A DNA stretch of 64,000 nucleotides from an uncultured Oscillospiraceae bacterium (lineage in GTDB: Bacteria; Bacillota; Clostridia; Oscillospirales; Oscillospiraceae). The position numbers were made by a program, and so were the translations under genes. A model generated the notes under the pieces. It was not told the origin of the DNA. It did no database searches and was given only the letters and a program-made list of their open reading frames with translations. The DNA lies in the NCBI GenBank assembly GCA_900768135.1, contig CAAGBT010000030.1, positions 8,343-72,342 of the forward strand, given 5' to 3'. Of the stretch, positions 50,576 to 59,134 are shown piece by piece. Positions within the stretch are counted from its first letter, which is position 1. The number at the start of each line of letters is the position of its first letter.

Positions 50576-51448
50576 TTATACCCCCTGTAAGTCGAAAACG
50601 GGTGTGTATTCCTCTTTCGCGCTGGACCGCTCCTGGCAGAAGCCATCGGTCAGGCCGCAGTCGAGCATGTATTGTACCGCTGTGCGGTATTCGCGCTCGC
50701 TCAGGCGCCGCGCGAGCGCGCCGGCCGAACCGGGCTGCGGCGTGTACTGGCTCATGAGCGAAAAGAGTACGGTTTTCGGCGGAAAATGCGCGGACACATA
50801 GTCGATCACGCGCTTGGTGTTTTCCAGCTGACCGGGCAGAACGAGGTGGCGCAGGATGACGCCGGACTTCATCAGCCCGTCCTCGCCGATTTTGTACGCG
50901 CCGACCTGCCGCACCATTTCGTCGATGGCCGCGGCGGCGGCGGGGAAGTAGTCCGGCGCGGCGGAAAGCTCGCGCGCGGGGCGCTCCATGGCGTATTTCA
51001 GGTCGGGGAGGTAGATTTGCACTTTTCCCTCCAGCGTTTTGAGCGTTTCCACGCGCTCGTAGCCGCCGCTGTTCCACACAACGGGAACGGGAAGGGGATC
51101 CTCCAGCGCCTCCAGCACCCACGGCGTAAAGTGTGTGGGCGTGACAAGGTCGATGCAGTGCGCACCCTGCGCAATGAGGTCCTCCATGATCCCGCGCAGA
51201 TGCGCGGGCGTGACGGCCCTGCCGAAATTCTCATGGCTGATGCGCCTGTTCTGGCAGAACACGCAGCCCAAATTACAGCCCGAAAAGAAGATGCAGCCCG
51301 CGCCGTTCGTGCCGCTCAGCACCGGCTCCTCCCACATATGCAGCATCGCGCGGGCGACGACCGGCGCGGCGGGCATCCGGCACGCGCCGCCCGCTTTTTC
51401 CTCCGTGCGCTCCGCGCCGCAGCGGCGCGGGCAAAGCTCACAGCGCAT
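50576..51448 (-). CDS. PflX-like radical SAM protein (COG1313-type)
   Basis: The 290-residue protein begins with a cysteine cluster (CELCPRRCGAER, then GGACR) and has the radical SAM motif CNLGCVFCQN followed by RISHENFG. This layout is that of PflX, an uncharacterised homologue of pyruvate formate-lyase activating enzymes. The substrate protein is unknown. The start ATG overlaps the tdk stop (TGATG), and the gene ends 1 base before the zinc-ribbon gene. Confidence 0.85.
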   Translation of the reverse strand: MRCELCPRRCGAERTEEKAGGACRMPAAPVVARAMLHMWEEPVLSGTNGAGCIFFSGCNLGCVFCQNRRISHENFGRAVTPAHLRGIMEDLIAQGAHCIDLVTPTHFTPWVLEALEDPLPVPVVWNSGGYERVETLKTLEGKVQIYLPDLKYAMERPARELSAAPDYFPAAAAAIDEMVRQVGAYKIGEDGLMKSGVILRHLVLPGQLENTKRVIDYVSAHFPPKTVLFSLMSQYTPQPGSAGALARRLSEREYRTAVQYMLDCGLTDGFCQERSSAKEEYTPVFDLQGV

Positions 51449-52041
51449 CAGTCGCCCGTCCCCTGGCCGTTGAAGTCGGGGCCAAGGTCGCCGAGCATCC
51501 AGTGCCGGCGGCACAGGCCGATATACTGGTCGTTTGCGCCGATGACCACCTGCGCGCCCTCCTTGAGAACGCACCCCTGCGCATCGAAGCGGGCGTTGAA
51601 CGCCGCCTTTTTGCCGCACCAGCAGATGGTCTTTACCTCCTCCAGCTTGTCGGCCATCACCAGCAGCTCATAGCTGCCGGGGAAAAGGTCGCCCTTAAAG
51701 TCCGCGCGCAGGCCGTAGCAGATCACGGGGATGCCGCAGTCATCGACGAGATGGACGAGGTACAGCACCTCCTCCTTCGTTAAAAACTGCGCCTCGTCCA
51801 CGATGATGCAGGCGTTGCGCTTCAGCTCGTCCTCGCTCATCGCGCGCATCTCGTGGAAGTAAACGCAGGGGTATTCAAGGCCGATGCGCGAATGCACCAT
51901 GTGGTCGCCGTCGCGCGTGTCGAGCTGGGGCTTGACGAGGAGCGTTTTCTGCCCGCGCTCCTCATAGTTGAAGCGCGCCATCAGCGCGTTCGCCGTCTTG
52001 CTCGAACCCATTGCGCCATACTTGAAGTAAAGCTGTGCCAT
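51448..52041 (-). CDS. tdk: Thymidine kinase
   Basis: The 197-residue type II thymidine kinase has the P-loop KYGAMGSSKTANAL, the DEAQ box in CIIVDEAQFLTKEE and a zinc site (CWCGKKAAFNARFD and a C-terminal CRRHW). It phosphorylates thymidine to dTMP for salvage. AAGGGAG precedes the start. It overlaps the PflX-like gene by one base and follows mutY by 15 bases. Confidence 0.94.
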   Translation of the reverse strand: MAQLYFKYGAMGSSKTANALMARFNYEERGQKTLLVKPQLDTRDGDHMVHSRIGLEYPCVYFHEMRAMSEDELKRNACIIVDEAQFLTKEEVLYLVHLVDDCGIPVICYGLRADFKGDLFPGSYELLVMADKLEEVKTICWCGKKAAFNARFDAQGCVLKEGAQVVIGANDQYIGLCRRHWMLGDLGPDFNGQGTGD

Positions 52042-52056
52042 CGTTGTGTTCTCCCT

Positions 52057-53115
52057 TTAAAGCCGCGCGCGCACGCTTGCGGCGAATTTTTTGTATGCCG
52101 TCGGCAGCGCCAGCGCATCGAACGCGGCGCGGTCCGCCCAGAACAGATCGTCGTTTTCGCCCGTCACCTCGGCGGAGTAGCCCTTCATGTCCCATTCGAT
52201 GTGGGTGAAGATGTGCTTTGCGGCGCCTGCTGGCGCGACGGCTTCCGCCGTAAGGCCCATCTGCGCCAGCGCGAGCGAAACGCCTGCCTCGTCAAGGCTT
52301 CCCAAAACGCTCGGGAATTCCCAGAGCGATGCGAGAAGCCCCGTGTCTGCGCGCTTGCGCAGCGCGGCTCTGCCGTTTTGAAACAGCAGCAGCACCGTGC
52401 GCTCTTCGACTCTGCGCGCTTTCTTCGCCGCGCGCACGGGAAGGACCTCCGTGAGACCGTTTTTATATGCCTCGCACAGTGTGCGCGCGGGGCAGGCCCC
52501 GCACTTCGGCGCGCCGTTGGGAAGGCACACCGTTGCGCCGAGATCCATCATCGCCTGATTGTACGCGCCGGGGCGTTCTGCATCGATGGCGGCGTTGAGC
52601 TGCGCCGCGAATTGCTTTCGTACCTTTGCGTCCATGATGTCGCCGGCGCAGCCGCTGACGCGCGCGGCAACGCGCAGCAGATTCCCATCCACCGCGGCGA
52701 CCGGCTCGCCGAAATTGATCGACGCGATGGCGGCGGCGGTGTAGTCGCCGATGCCGGGGAGCTTTTTCAGCTCTGCGCTCGTTTGCGGCAGCGCGCCGCC
52801 GTAGTCTGAGACGATGCGCCTCGCCGCCTTTTGCAGGTTCCGCGCGCGGGAATAGTAGCCCAGTCCCTCCCAGAGCTTGAGCAGGCGTTCTTCCGGCACG
52901 GCGGCCAGCGCCGCAGCGTCCGGCAGCTCCGCCATAAAGCGTTCAAAATACGGCACGACCGCGCTCACGCGCGTCTGCTGCAGCATGATCTCCGAGACCC
53001 ACGTCCGGTACGGCGTGACTTCGCTGCGCCACGGCAGCGCGCGGCCGTTTAAGTCATACCACGCGAGCAGCGGCGCGGTCAGGGCATTCAGGTTTTCCCA
53101 ATGTTCTGTCATCAT
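52057..53115 (-). CDS. mutY: A/G-specific adenine glycosylase MutY
   Basis: The 352-residue protein has WRSEVTPYRTWVSEIMLQQT with the catalytic glutamate, the HhH-GPD core LKKLPGIGDYTAAAIASI and VAAVDGNLLRV with the catalytic aspartate, and a [4Fe-4S] loop CLPNGAPKCGACPARTLC. The first cysteine spacing is 7 residues where E. coli MutY has 6. A C-terminal NUDIX-like domain recognises 8-oxoG. It removes adenine paired with 8-oxoguanine. The start at 53115 or 53112 lacks a strong Shine-Dalgarno site but lies 1-4 bases after the upstream stop, suggesting coupling. Confidence 0.92.
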   Translation of the reverse strand: MMTEHWENLNALTAPLLAWYDLNGRALPWRSEVTPYRTWVSEIMLQQTRVSAVVPYFERFMAELPDAAALAAVPEERLLKLWEGLGYYSRARNLQKAARRIVSDYGGALPQTSAELKKLPGIGDYTAAAIASINFGEPVAAVDGNLLRVAARVSGCAGDIMDAKVRKQFAAQLNAAIDAERPGAYNQAMMDLGATVCLPNGAPKCGACPARTLCEAYKNGLTEVLPVRAAKKARRVEERTVLLLFQNGRAALRKRADTGLLASLWEFPSVLGSLDEAGVSLALAQMGLTAEAVAPAGAAKHIFTHIEWDMKGYSAEVTGENDDLFWADRAAFDALALPTAYKKFAASVRARL

Positions 53116-53116
53116 A

Positions 53117-53956
53117 TCATTTGTTGAAGCGCGCGGCAAAGCCGCAGCGGCGGCAGAACTCCTCTGCGGGAATTCTGCGTGAGAAGCCTTCGCGGATAGC
53201 GCAGGCGCGCGGGGAAGAGAGAATTTCCTCCAGCGGCTGCGCGAACAGATTGCCCAGCGGGACGTCTCCCTCGTGGTCAAGACAGCAGGGGACGAGCGTT
53301 CCGTCTGCCAGCACGCCGATCTGGTCGCGCAGGCCGTAGCAGAACTGCGCGCCGGATTCGCCGGCGCTCAGGTCGGGCCAGTCGAACCTGCCCGCGCGCT
53401 CCAGATAGAGATGGTCGCGCAGGCGGAAGCTGCCGCTGCGCGTTTCGGGCCAGCCGCTCCCGGCGCGGGAACGCAGAAAGGCAAGGATCCCGCCGTTGCG
53501 CGCGTCCGCGCCCCCGTCGTTCCACAGCCGCAGCGCAACGATGACGCCCTTTCCCGCGGCCTGCTCGGCAAAGTCCCATACCTGCGTCAGATACGCGAGC
53601 TCCTGCTCGTCCGCGCCGTCGTTGCCCTCGAAGCTGTGGAGCGAGACGCTGACCTTGTGCAGGCTTTCTGCGGCAAGCAGCTCGCCGGAGCGCTTTTGGA
53701 GCAGCGTGCCGTTTGTCGTGATGCAGACCTTCATGCCCCGCGCCCCGGCGAGGGCGAGGAGCGCGGAAAGCTCCGGGTGCAGCAGCGGCTCGCCCATCAC
53801 ATGAAGGTAGACGTACTGCACCTGTCCCTCCAGCCGCGCAAGGATGCGGTCAAATTCCTCCGCCGTCATCGTGCGCGGCGCGCGCCGCGTCTTGGGGCAG
53901 AAGGAGCAGGCGAGGTTGCAGCGGTTCGTGATCTCAACATAGGCTTTTTTCAGCAT
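53117..53956 (-). CDS. Radical SAM protein with SPASM-like C-terminus
   Basis: The 279-residue protein starts with the radical SAM cluster motif in EITNRCNLACSFCPKT at residues about 9-23, has HVMGEPLLHPEL and ITTNGTLL, and ends with a SPASM-like cysteine region (CLDHEGDVPLGN and EEFCRRCGF). SPASM proteins modify peptides or proteins or act as anaerobic sulfatase activators, but no candidate substrate peptide is seen beside it. Its own promoter lies upstream. Function not assigned. Confidence 0.85.
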   Translation of the reverse strand: MLKKAYVEITNRCNLACSFCPKTRRAPRTMTAEEFDRILARLEGQVQYVYLHVMGEPLLHPELSALLALAGARGMKVCITTNGTLLQKRSGELLAAESLHKVSVSLHSFEGNDGADEQELAYLTQVWDFAEQAAGKGVIVALRLWNDGGADARNGGILAFLRSRAGSGWPETRSGSFRLRDHLYLERAGRFDWPDLSAGESGAQFCYGLRDQIGVLADGTLVPCCLDHEGDVPLGNLFAQPLEEILSSPRACAIREGFSRRIPAEEFCRRCGFAARFNK

Positions 53957-53986
53957 CGCGCGGCTCCTTTCCCAAATTCACAAAAT

Positions 53987-54014
53987 ATCATACCATATCG
54001 CGCCGGAATTGCAA
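53987..54014 (-). promoter_or_regulatory. Promoter of the SPASM gene/mutY/tdk run
   Basis: On the minus strand TTGCAA and TATGAT are separated by 16 bases, about 30 bases before the start codon. Confidence 0.6.
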
Positions 54015-54025
54015 AGCTTTTTCCC

Positions 54026-54054
54026 TTGCGCGCCGCCGCCGCGTCTGGTATAAT
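54026..54054 (+). promoter_or_regulatory. Promoter of the MBL hydrolase gene at 54098
   Basis: TTGCGC and TATAAT are separated by 17 bases, about 43 bases before the start codon. Confidence 0.65.
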
Positions 54055-54097
54055 CCATCCGCAAAGCTTCTTCTGCCGCGTGAAAGGAGACCGCTGC

Positions 54098-54880
54098 ATG
54101 ACCGTTACCTTTATTGCCCACAGTGCGTTCCTTGTGGAATGGGACAAATTTTATACTCTCTTTGACTATACCTGGGAGCCGGACTATACCGCGCCGCTGC
54201 CGGAGATCGGCCCGGAGAAGCCGCTGCTTGTTTTTGCAAGCCACAGCCATGAGGATCACTTCGACCCGAAGATCTTTTCGCTGCTTGAACGGTATCCGTC
54301 CGCGCGCTTTTTCGTTTCGCGCGACACACGCCTGACTGAGCGCAGGCGAAAATGGCTGAACATCTCAGACGAGGCCTTTGCCCGCACCACCGTCCTGCGG
54401 CCCGACAGCATCCTGCTGACGGAAGCCGACGGCGAAGAGCTGAGCGTCCGCGCGATCAAGTCTACCGACATCGGCAACGCCTATCTGCTGCGCGCAGAAG
54501 GGAAAATGGTCTACCACGGAGGCGACCTGAACTGGTGGCACTGGGAGAGCGAGGGGCAGAGCTACTGCAGCGACATGGCCGCCCACTACCGCGGGGCGGT
54601 TGCAAAGCTTGCCGCCGCCGTGCGCGACGAGGCGGCGGACAACGGCCTTGCGCCGGAGATTTTTGCGGCAATGGCGCCGCTTGACCCGCGCCTTGGCGAA
54701 AGTGCCGAGGGCCTTGGCGTGGACTACCTGATGAAAAGCGTATGCGTGCGGCACCTTTTTCCCATGCATATGTGGAAAAGGTACGAGGTCATCGACCGCT
54801 ATCTTGCCGCGCACAGCGCGCAGGCAGGGCAGGTCGTGCGTATCACGGGCGAGGAGCAGAGCTTTCCGCTGGAGGGCTGA
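54098..54880 (+). CDS. MBL-fold metal-dependent hydrolase (UlaG/YtnP-like)
   Basis: The 260-residue protein has the zinc motif ASHSHEDHFDP (HxHxDH), the acidic ligand in VYHGGDLNWWHW and a final histidine in LFPMHMWKR. The start TVTFIAHSAFLVE is typical of the UlaG-like MBL group. The substrate is unknown. AAAGGAG precedes the start. It is transcribed away from the SPASM gene and converges with the SLH-transglutaminase gene. Confidence 0.85.
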   Translation: MTVTFIAHSAFLVEWDKFYTLFDYTWEPDYTAPLPEIGPEKPLLVFASHSHEDHFDPKIFSLLERYPSARFFVSRDTRLTERRRKWLNISDEAFARTTVLRPDSILLTEADGEELSVRAIKSTDIGNAYLLRAEGKMVYHGGDLNWWHWESEGQSYCSDMAAHYRGAVAKLAAAVRDEAADNGLAPEIFAAMAPLDPRLGESAEGLGVDYLMKSVCVRHLFPMHMWKRYEVIDRYLAAHSAQAGQVVRITGEEQSFPLEG

Positions 54881-54926
54881 GCGGGCGCAAGCGTGCCTTT
54901 CTCGTCCGCAGGCAGGTTTTCTGAAG

Positions 54927-54965
54927 TAAAAAGGAGCCGGACTGCGACTCGCAGTCCGGCTCCTT
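54927..54965 (-). terminator. Terminator after the SLH-transglutaminase gene
   Basis: AAGGAGCCGGACTGCGA and TCGCAGTCCGGCTCCTT form a perfect 17-bp stem with one central base. The minus-strand copy runs into TTTTTAC. Confidence 0.9.
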
Positions 54966-54968
54966 GCG

Positions 54969-56492
54969 TTATGCCTTCCACGGGTGATATTGGAAGGATT
55001 GTTCTGCGCTCATGCCGAAGTAGCGCATATCGGTGCGGCCGTACTGGTCGCCCCAGGTAACGTCGATATGGTACTCCTTCCCGTCGAGCGTGGCGACGGT
55101 CCAGATGTGGCTGTCGTTGAACAGCGCGGTACAGCTGATGCCCTCCAGCTTGAGCAGCAGGTTGTATGCGCCCGTGTAGCCGTCGCACACGGCGAGTCCG
55201 TTCACCAGCGCGCCGCAGGCGAGGTGGCTGAGCGAATCGTCGGATGCGTCGTTGTCATAGCGGCAGTTGTCGCACAGCCAGAGGAAGTAGGTGCGCGCGA
55301 TCTCATACTCGCTCATTCCGTAGCTCAGCGTGCCGTTCTCCCAGAGCGTATCATGGATCCGGATAGCGGCGGCCAGCGCCTTTTCGCGGCTGGCTGCCAG
55401 ATGTCCGTCTGCGCAGGCGGTGGCGGAAAACGTCAGCACGACCTTTCCCGTGGAATAGGCCTTGCAGGAGGCGGAATTGTACATCTGCTCGCAGTAGGTC
55501 TTCGCGCAGGCGGTAAAGGCCTGCGTCAGCGCGCTGGCAGAGGCGGCGCTCAGCGCCTTGGGATAGCTCAGGGTGATGGTGTTTGCGCCGCGCGCCAGCA
55601 TATCGCGTACCAGCGCGTCGATCGCGCCGGCGTCCTTGGCCGACGGCGCGGCGGGAAGCTTGTCCGGCGCGGCGATCAGGCCGCTGAGCGTCTTCCCCGC
55701 AGCGGAACGGTAGGGCGCGGCCGTCCAGCCGAGCGTCAGGCGCGTTTCCGGCTGTACCACGCGCGTCAGCAGCGCCGCGATCTCCGCGCGGCTCACGCTG
55801 CGCTCGGGAAAGAAGCTGCCCCTTGCGTCCATGCCGGAAAGCAGCCCGCGCCGGTACATCAGCAGGATCTCGCTGCGATAGGGTGTTTTCTCCGTCACGT
55901 CGGCGATGTATTCGCCGCTGGCGTAGCACTGCGTCACAAGCTCTGCGTTGGCTTCCTCGTACCAGTCTGCCGGCAGCGCAAAGGCAAAGATGGCCGCCAT
56001 CTGCGCGCGGGACGCGGGCAGCAGATAAAAGCCCTCAAAGCTGTTGCCCAGCAGCTTTTCGCTTTTCAGGTAGCTGACATAGGGCGCGTACCACGGCGAT
56101 GCCGCCTCTGCCTGCGCCAGCGGCGCGTCGCTCCCGGTCTGGTAGATGCAACGCAGCCGCGCGGCAATGGTCAGCAGCTCCGCGATGGTGATGTTCTCCT
56201 GCGGCGCAAAGGCGGTTTCGCTGCGCCCGTTCAGCAGCCCGTATTCATAAGCGGAGGCGGCGGCGCCGGCATACCAGCTGCCGGCGTCCACATCGGCAAA
56301 AGCGCCCTCGTAGGCGCGCACAGGGGCAAAGCGCGGCGCTTCCTCCGGGCTGTCCGGGGCCTGCACGGTTTCGCCGGCAGGGCCGGCGGCGCTGTCCGGA
56401 GCGGCGGAATCTTCTCCGCCGCTATAGGCAAAGGTGCTGACCGTCAGCAGGGACAGCAGCGCGAACAGCAGCAGCGCAGCGCGCAGTTTCAT
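54969..56492 (-). CDS. Secreted SLH and transglutaminase-like domain protein
   Basis: The 507-residue protein has a signal peptide (KLRAALLLFALLSLLTVSTF), SLH repeats between residues about 60 and 245 and a C-terminal transglutaminase-like domain. The Cys-His-Asp triad is visible in LAVCDGYTGAYNLLL, NDSHIWTVATLDG and YHIDVTWGDQYG. Such domains act as cysteine proteases or cross-linking enzymes; on the cell surface it could process wall-linked proteins. AAGGAG precedes the start. It follows the LCP gene by 35 bases, so the two probably form one operon. Confidence 0.87.
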   Translation of the reverse strand: MKLRAALLLFALLSLLTVSTFAYSGGEDSAAPDSAAGPAGETVQAPDSPEEAPRFAPVRAYEGAFADVDAGSWYAGAAASAYEYGLLNGRSETAFAPQENITIAELLTIAARLRCIYQTGSDAPLAQAEAASPWYAPYVSYLKSEKLLGNSFEGFYLLPASRAQMAAIFAFALPADWYEEANAELVTQCYASGEYIADVTEKTPYRSEILLMYRRGLLSGMDARGSFFPERSVSRAEIAALLTRVVQPETRLTLGWTAAPYRSAAGKTLSGLIAAPDKLPAAPSAKDAGAIDALVRDMLARGANTITLSYPKALSAASASALTQAFTACAKTYCEQMYNSASCKAYSTGKVVLTFSATACADGHLAASREKALAAAIRIHDTLWENGTLSYGMSEYEIARTYFLWLCDNCRYDNDASDDSLSHLACGALVNGLAVCDGYTGAYNLLLKLEGISCTALFNDSHIWTVATLDGKEYHIDVTWGDQYGRTDMRYFGMSAEQSFQYHPWKA

Positions 56493-56527
56493 GGCGAATC
56501 AACTCCTTTTTTCTTTCGGTCCCGGGG

Positions 56528-57556
56528 TTACGGGACCAGAATGTCCATATCTTCGGCGGAGATATCCTCCGCATAGGGATTGAGCGCGCTGTTGACCAGC
56601 TCCAGCATTGCGTCCGCGTCCAGCACATAAACAGACGCGCCCTTGTAGAAGCCCGTGCCGTCGCCGGGCAGGGTGTGGAACGAAACGGCGTCCATGCCGC
56701 CCATATTCAGCGCTTCGTTGCCCAGCCAGACAAGGTTGCCCAGCGTCAGGTCGGTTTTAACGTATTTGAGGAAGACCTCCGCCATCGCCGGCACGTTTTC
56801 CGCCTTCAGCAGCTTCTGCGCCACAGCCTTGAGGAATGCCTGCTGCGTGCCAATGCGGCCGATGTCCTCCGTGCCGTAACCGGTGCCGTCGTTGTTGTGG
56901 CGGAAGCGCACGACCTCCATGGCCTGCTGCCCGTCGAGGTGCTGCATCCCTTTCTGGAAGTGGATGTGCAGATCCTGATAGGGGTCGTCGTAGTCCATGT
57001 TGATCGGCACGTCAAAATCCACGCCGCCGATCTGATCGACCAGCTCGATGAAGCCCTTGAGATCCACGCTTACGGAAAAGTCCACGGGGATGCCCAGCAG
57101 CGCGGCGATCTCGTCGCGCAGCATCTGCGTCCCGCCCTTGGCGTAGGAATAGTTGAGCTTGTGGCCGTTGCGCATCAGCGTGTCGCGCGGCAGGCTCACA
57201 AGGTCGATGGTCTTGTTCACGGCGTCGAAGCGCATGAGAATGTTCGTGTCGCTTCCGCCGGCGTCGTTGTCAATGCCGGAGAGCAGGATGGTGTAGCAGT
57301 ACTGCTTGCGCTCGCGCCCGTTGGAGATGACCTCCGCGCCGCCGTCCGCCTGCTCCTCGCCGCCATCCTGCCCGGTCTCCTGCGGCGGATCGTTTTCCAC
57401 CGGCTCGGGCGGGCGCACAAGATATTTTACCACCGCCACGCCCGCTGCTGCCAGAAACAGCAGCGACAGCAGCGTGACCGTCAGCCGTTCGGCGCGGGAT
57501 TTTTTCTTTTTTGCGGGGCGTCTGCGCTCCGCGTCATATCTTTCCTGTTCTCTCAT
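56528..57556 (-). CDS. LytR-CpsA-Psr (LCP) family wall-polymer ligase
   Basis: The 342-residue protein has a basic cytoplasmic N-terminus, one transmembrane helix (residues about 25-48), an acidic linker and an LCP domain. SGIDNDAGGSDTNILMRFD, VSLPRDTLM and FRHNNDGTGYGTEDIGRIGTQQAF (split around the conserved arginines) are the family motifs. LCP enzymes transfer teichoic acid or other anionic polymers from a lipid carrier to peptidoglycan. SLH proteins need such a polymer to bind, which fits the downstream gene. Confidence 0.92.
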   Translation of the reverse strand: MREQERYDAERRRPAKKKKSRAERLTVTLLSLLFLAAAGVAVVKYLVRPPEPVENDPPQETGQDGGEEQADGGAEVISNGRERKQYCYTILLSGIDNDAGGSDTNILMRFDAVNKTIDLVSLPRDTLMRNGHKLNYSYAKGGTQMLRDEIAALLGIPVDFSVSVDLKGFIELVDQIGGVDFDVPINMDYDDPYQDLHIHFQKGMQHLDGQQAMEVVRFRHNNDGTGYGTEDIGRIGTQQAFLKAVAQKLLKAENVPAMAEVFLKYVKTDLTLGNLVWLGNEALNMGGMDAVSFHTLPGDGTGFYKGASVYVLDADAMLELVNSALNPYAEDISAEDMDILVP

Positions 57557-57593
57557 TGTTCCATCCGATCCTCTTTTGGTTTACAATAATGTC

Positions 57594-57622
57594 ATTGTAG
57601 CGGGTTTGCCGCGATTGCGCAA
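57594..57622 (-). promoter_or_regulatory. Promoter of the LCP gene
   Basis: On the minus strand TTGCGC and TACAAT are separated by 17 bases, about 38 bases before the start codon. Confidence 0.6.
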
Positions 57623-57644
57623 GGGGTAATTTGCGCGGGCTGTG

Positions 57645-57682
57645 CAAAAGAACAGCCGGCATACGCGCGGGTATGCCGGCTG
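57645..57682 (-). terminator. Terminator after spoIIID
   Basis: CAGCCGGCATAC and GTATGCCGGCTG form a perfect 12-bp stem around a 6-base loop; the minus-strand tail reads TTCTTTTG. Confidence 0.85.
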
Positions 57683-57739
57683 ATGCCGACTAATATGCTA
57701 TATAGACGGAAAAAGCGGGAAAAAGTTTCCGCCAAACGG

Positions 57740-57988
57740 CTAAAAACCTTTGTATTTTTTTCGCGTTGCCATGCCGCCGCGGATGTGCCGCTGCGCCTTG
57801 TTCTCCTCCAGCACTTCCTTCACCTGAAGATAGAGGCTGCGGCTGAACTGCGGCAGGCGCTCCTGCAGATCCTTATGAACGGTGGATTTGCTCACGCCGA
57901 ATTTTCTGGCTGCGGCGCGCACGGTGGTGCGGTTTTCGATGATGTAGGCGGCAAGCGCGCAGGCACGCTCTTCCATGTTTCCCTTCAT
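57740..57988 (-). CDS. spoIIID: Sporulation transcription factor SpoIIID
   Basis: The 82-residue protein matches SpoIIID across its length: RACALAAYIIENRTTVRAAA, then KFGVSKSTVHKDLQERLP (helix-turn-helix) and LEENKAQRHIRGGMATRKKY with the basic tail. SpoIIID controls the switch between early and late mother-cell genes with sigma-E. The start at 57988 (MKGN) has TAGGAG at 8 bases; an ATG at 57976 is an alternative. Monocistronic, with its own terminator. Confidence 0.95.
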   Translation of the reverse strand: MKGNMEERACALAAYIIENRTTVRAAARKFGVSKSTVHKDLQERLPQFSRSLYLQVKEVLEENKAQRHIRGGMATRKKYKGF

Positions 57989-58064
57989 GAAGCACACTCC
58001 TATCCCATGGTGCTCCATCTATATGCGCGCGGCCGGGAAAACATACGGCGCGGCGCGGAAAATC

Positions 58065-58997
58065 TTACAGCAGGATCATCAGCACGGGAATGACCACGAA
58101 GCACGCCAGCGTGGACAGCGCCGCGCCCTGCGCGGCGAACTGCTCGTCCGCGCCGTACTCCGCCGAAGCAACAACGGTCTGCGTTACCACCGGCATCGCC
58201 GCTTCCACGATGTATACGCTGCGCGCAAGGCCGGCCACGCCGAAGGCTGCGCAGAAAAGCGCGCAGACGGCGGGCGCGGCGATAAAGCGGAACAGGAGCA
58301 TCGCGCCGAGCGCCCGGTCGATGCGCAGGTTTTTCAGCCCCAGCTCATGGATGATATAGCCCGTCAGCAGCAGCGCCAGCGGCGTGACAAGATTGTTCAT
58401 ATAGCGGCAGTAGGTCATCACGAGCGCGGGCAGCCGGACGTCCAGCAGCACAAGGGCGATGGCAGCCAGCGTGCCGAGGATGGTGGGCGTTTTAAGAAAG
58501 TGCAGCAGCATTTTTGCCGAAAAGCCGCCCGCCTCTCCGGACCAGCGCACCAGCGAAACGCCGCCGAGCTGCATGAACGTGGTGCTGACCATCCAGTAGA
58601 GCATTACATAAGGCGTACATTCGCTCCCGAACAGCTCCGTACACATCGCAAGCCCGATGAACACGCAGTTGGACACCGCGCACATCATGATGAAGATGCC
58701 CAGCCGCCGGCGCGGCAGGCGCAGCAGCTTGCCCAGCGCAAAGGAGAGCAGAAAATCCAGCAGGCAGGAGCAGAAGCCCGTCAGCAGCATACGCAGGGAC
58801 TGTCCCAGCAGGTCGCGGGACAGGTTGGCCTGAAAGCTGTAAAGGCACATACAGGGGATGGCGAGCGTCATCAGGAATTTGCTGATAAACGCCTTGGCGC
58901 GGTTGTCCATCCAGCCGCGTTCGGCGCAGAAGTAGCCCGTCGCCGTCAGCAGCAGGATGATGGCAACGGAGGAAAGCGCGTGCAGAAAAGCGTCCAT
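58065..58997 (-). CDS. AEC family (auxin efflux carrier-like) transporter
   Basis: The 310-residue membrane protein has about ten hydrophobic helices in two halves and family features such as ATGYFCAERGWMDNRAKAFISK near the start, AVSNCVFIGLAM and AAMPVVTQTVVASAEYGAD near the end. Bacterial AEC proteins move malate, other carboxylates or amino acids; the substrate cannot be told here. The start at 58997 has GAGGTG nearby. Confidence 0.85.
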   Translation of the reverse strand: MDAFLHALSSVAIILLLTATGYFCAERGWMDNRAKAFISKFLMTLAIPCMCLYSFQANLSRDLLGQSLRMLLTGFCSCLLDFLLSFALGKLLRLPRRRLGIFIMMCAVSNCVFIGLAMCTELFGSECTPYVMLYWMVSTTFMQLGGVSLVRWSGEAGGFSAKMLLHFLKTPTILGTLAAIALVLLDVRLPALVMTYCRYMNNLVTPLALLLTGYIIHELGLKNLRIDRALGAMLLFRFIAAPAVCALFCAAFGVAGLARSVYIVEAAMPVVTQTVVASAEYGADEQFAAQGAALSTLACFVVIPVLMILL

Positions 58998-59026
58998 GCG
59001 GCACCTCACAGAAGGAATTCCTCAAC

Positions 59027-59054
59027 AGTATACCACCCCGGCGGAAAAAGACAA
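59027..59054 (-). promoter_or_regulatory. Promoter of the AEC transporter gene
   Basis: On the minus strand TTGTCT and TATACT are separated by 16 bases, about 30 bases before the start codon. Confidence 0.55.
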
Positions 59055-59072
59055 GCCGGAGGCAAAAGAAGG

Positions 59073-59101
59073 TTGAAAAGCGACGGCGGATACGATATGA
59101 T
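59073..59101 (+). promoter_or_regulatory. Promoter of the nucleotidyltransferase gene
   Basis: TTGAAA and TATGAT are separated by 17 bases, about 34 bases before the start codon. Confidence 0.6.
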
Positions 59102-59134
59102 GAAAAGAGATTTTTGCAAGGAGGAACGCGATCG

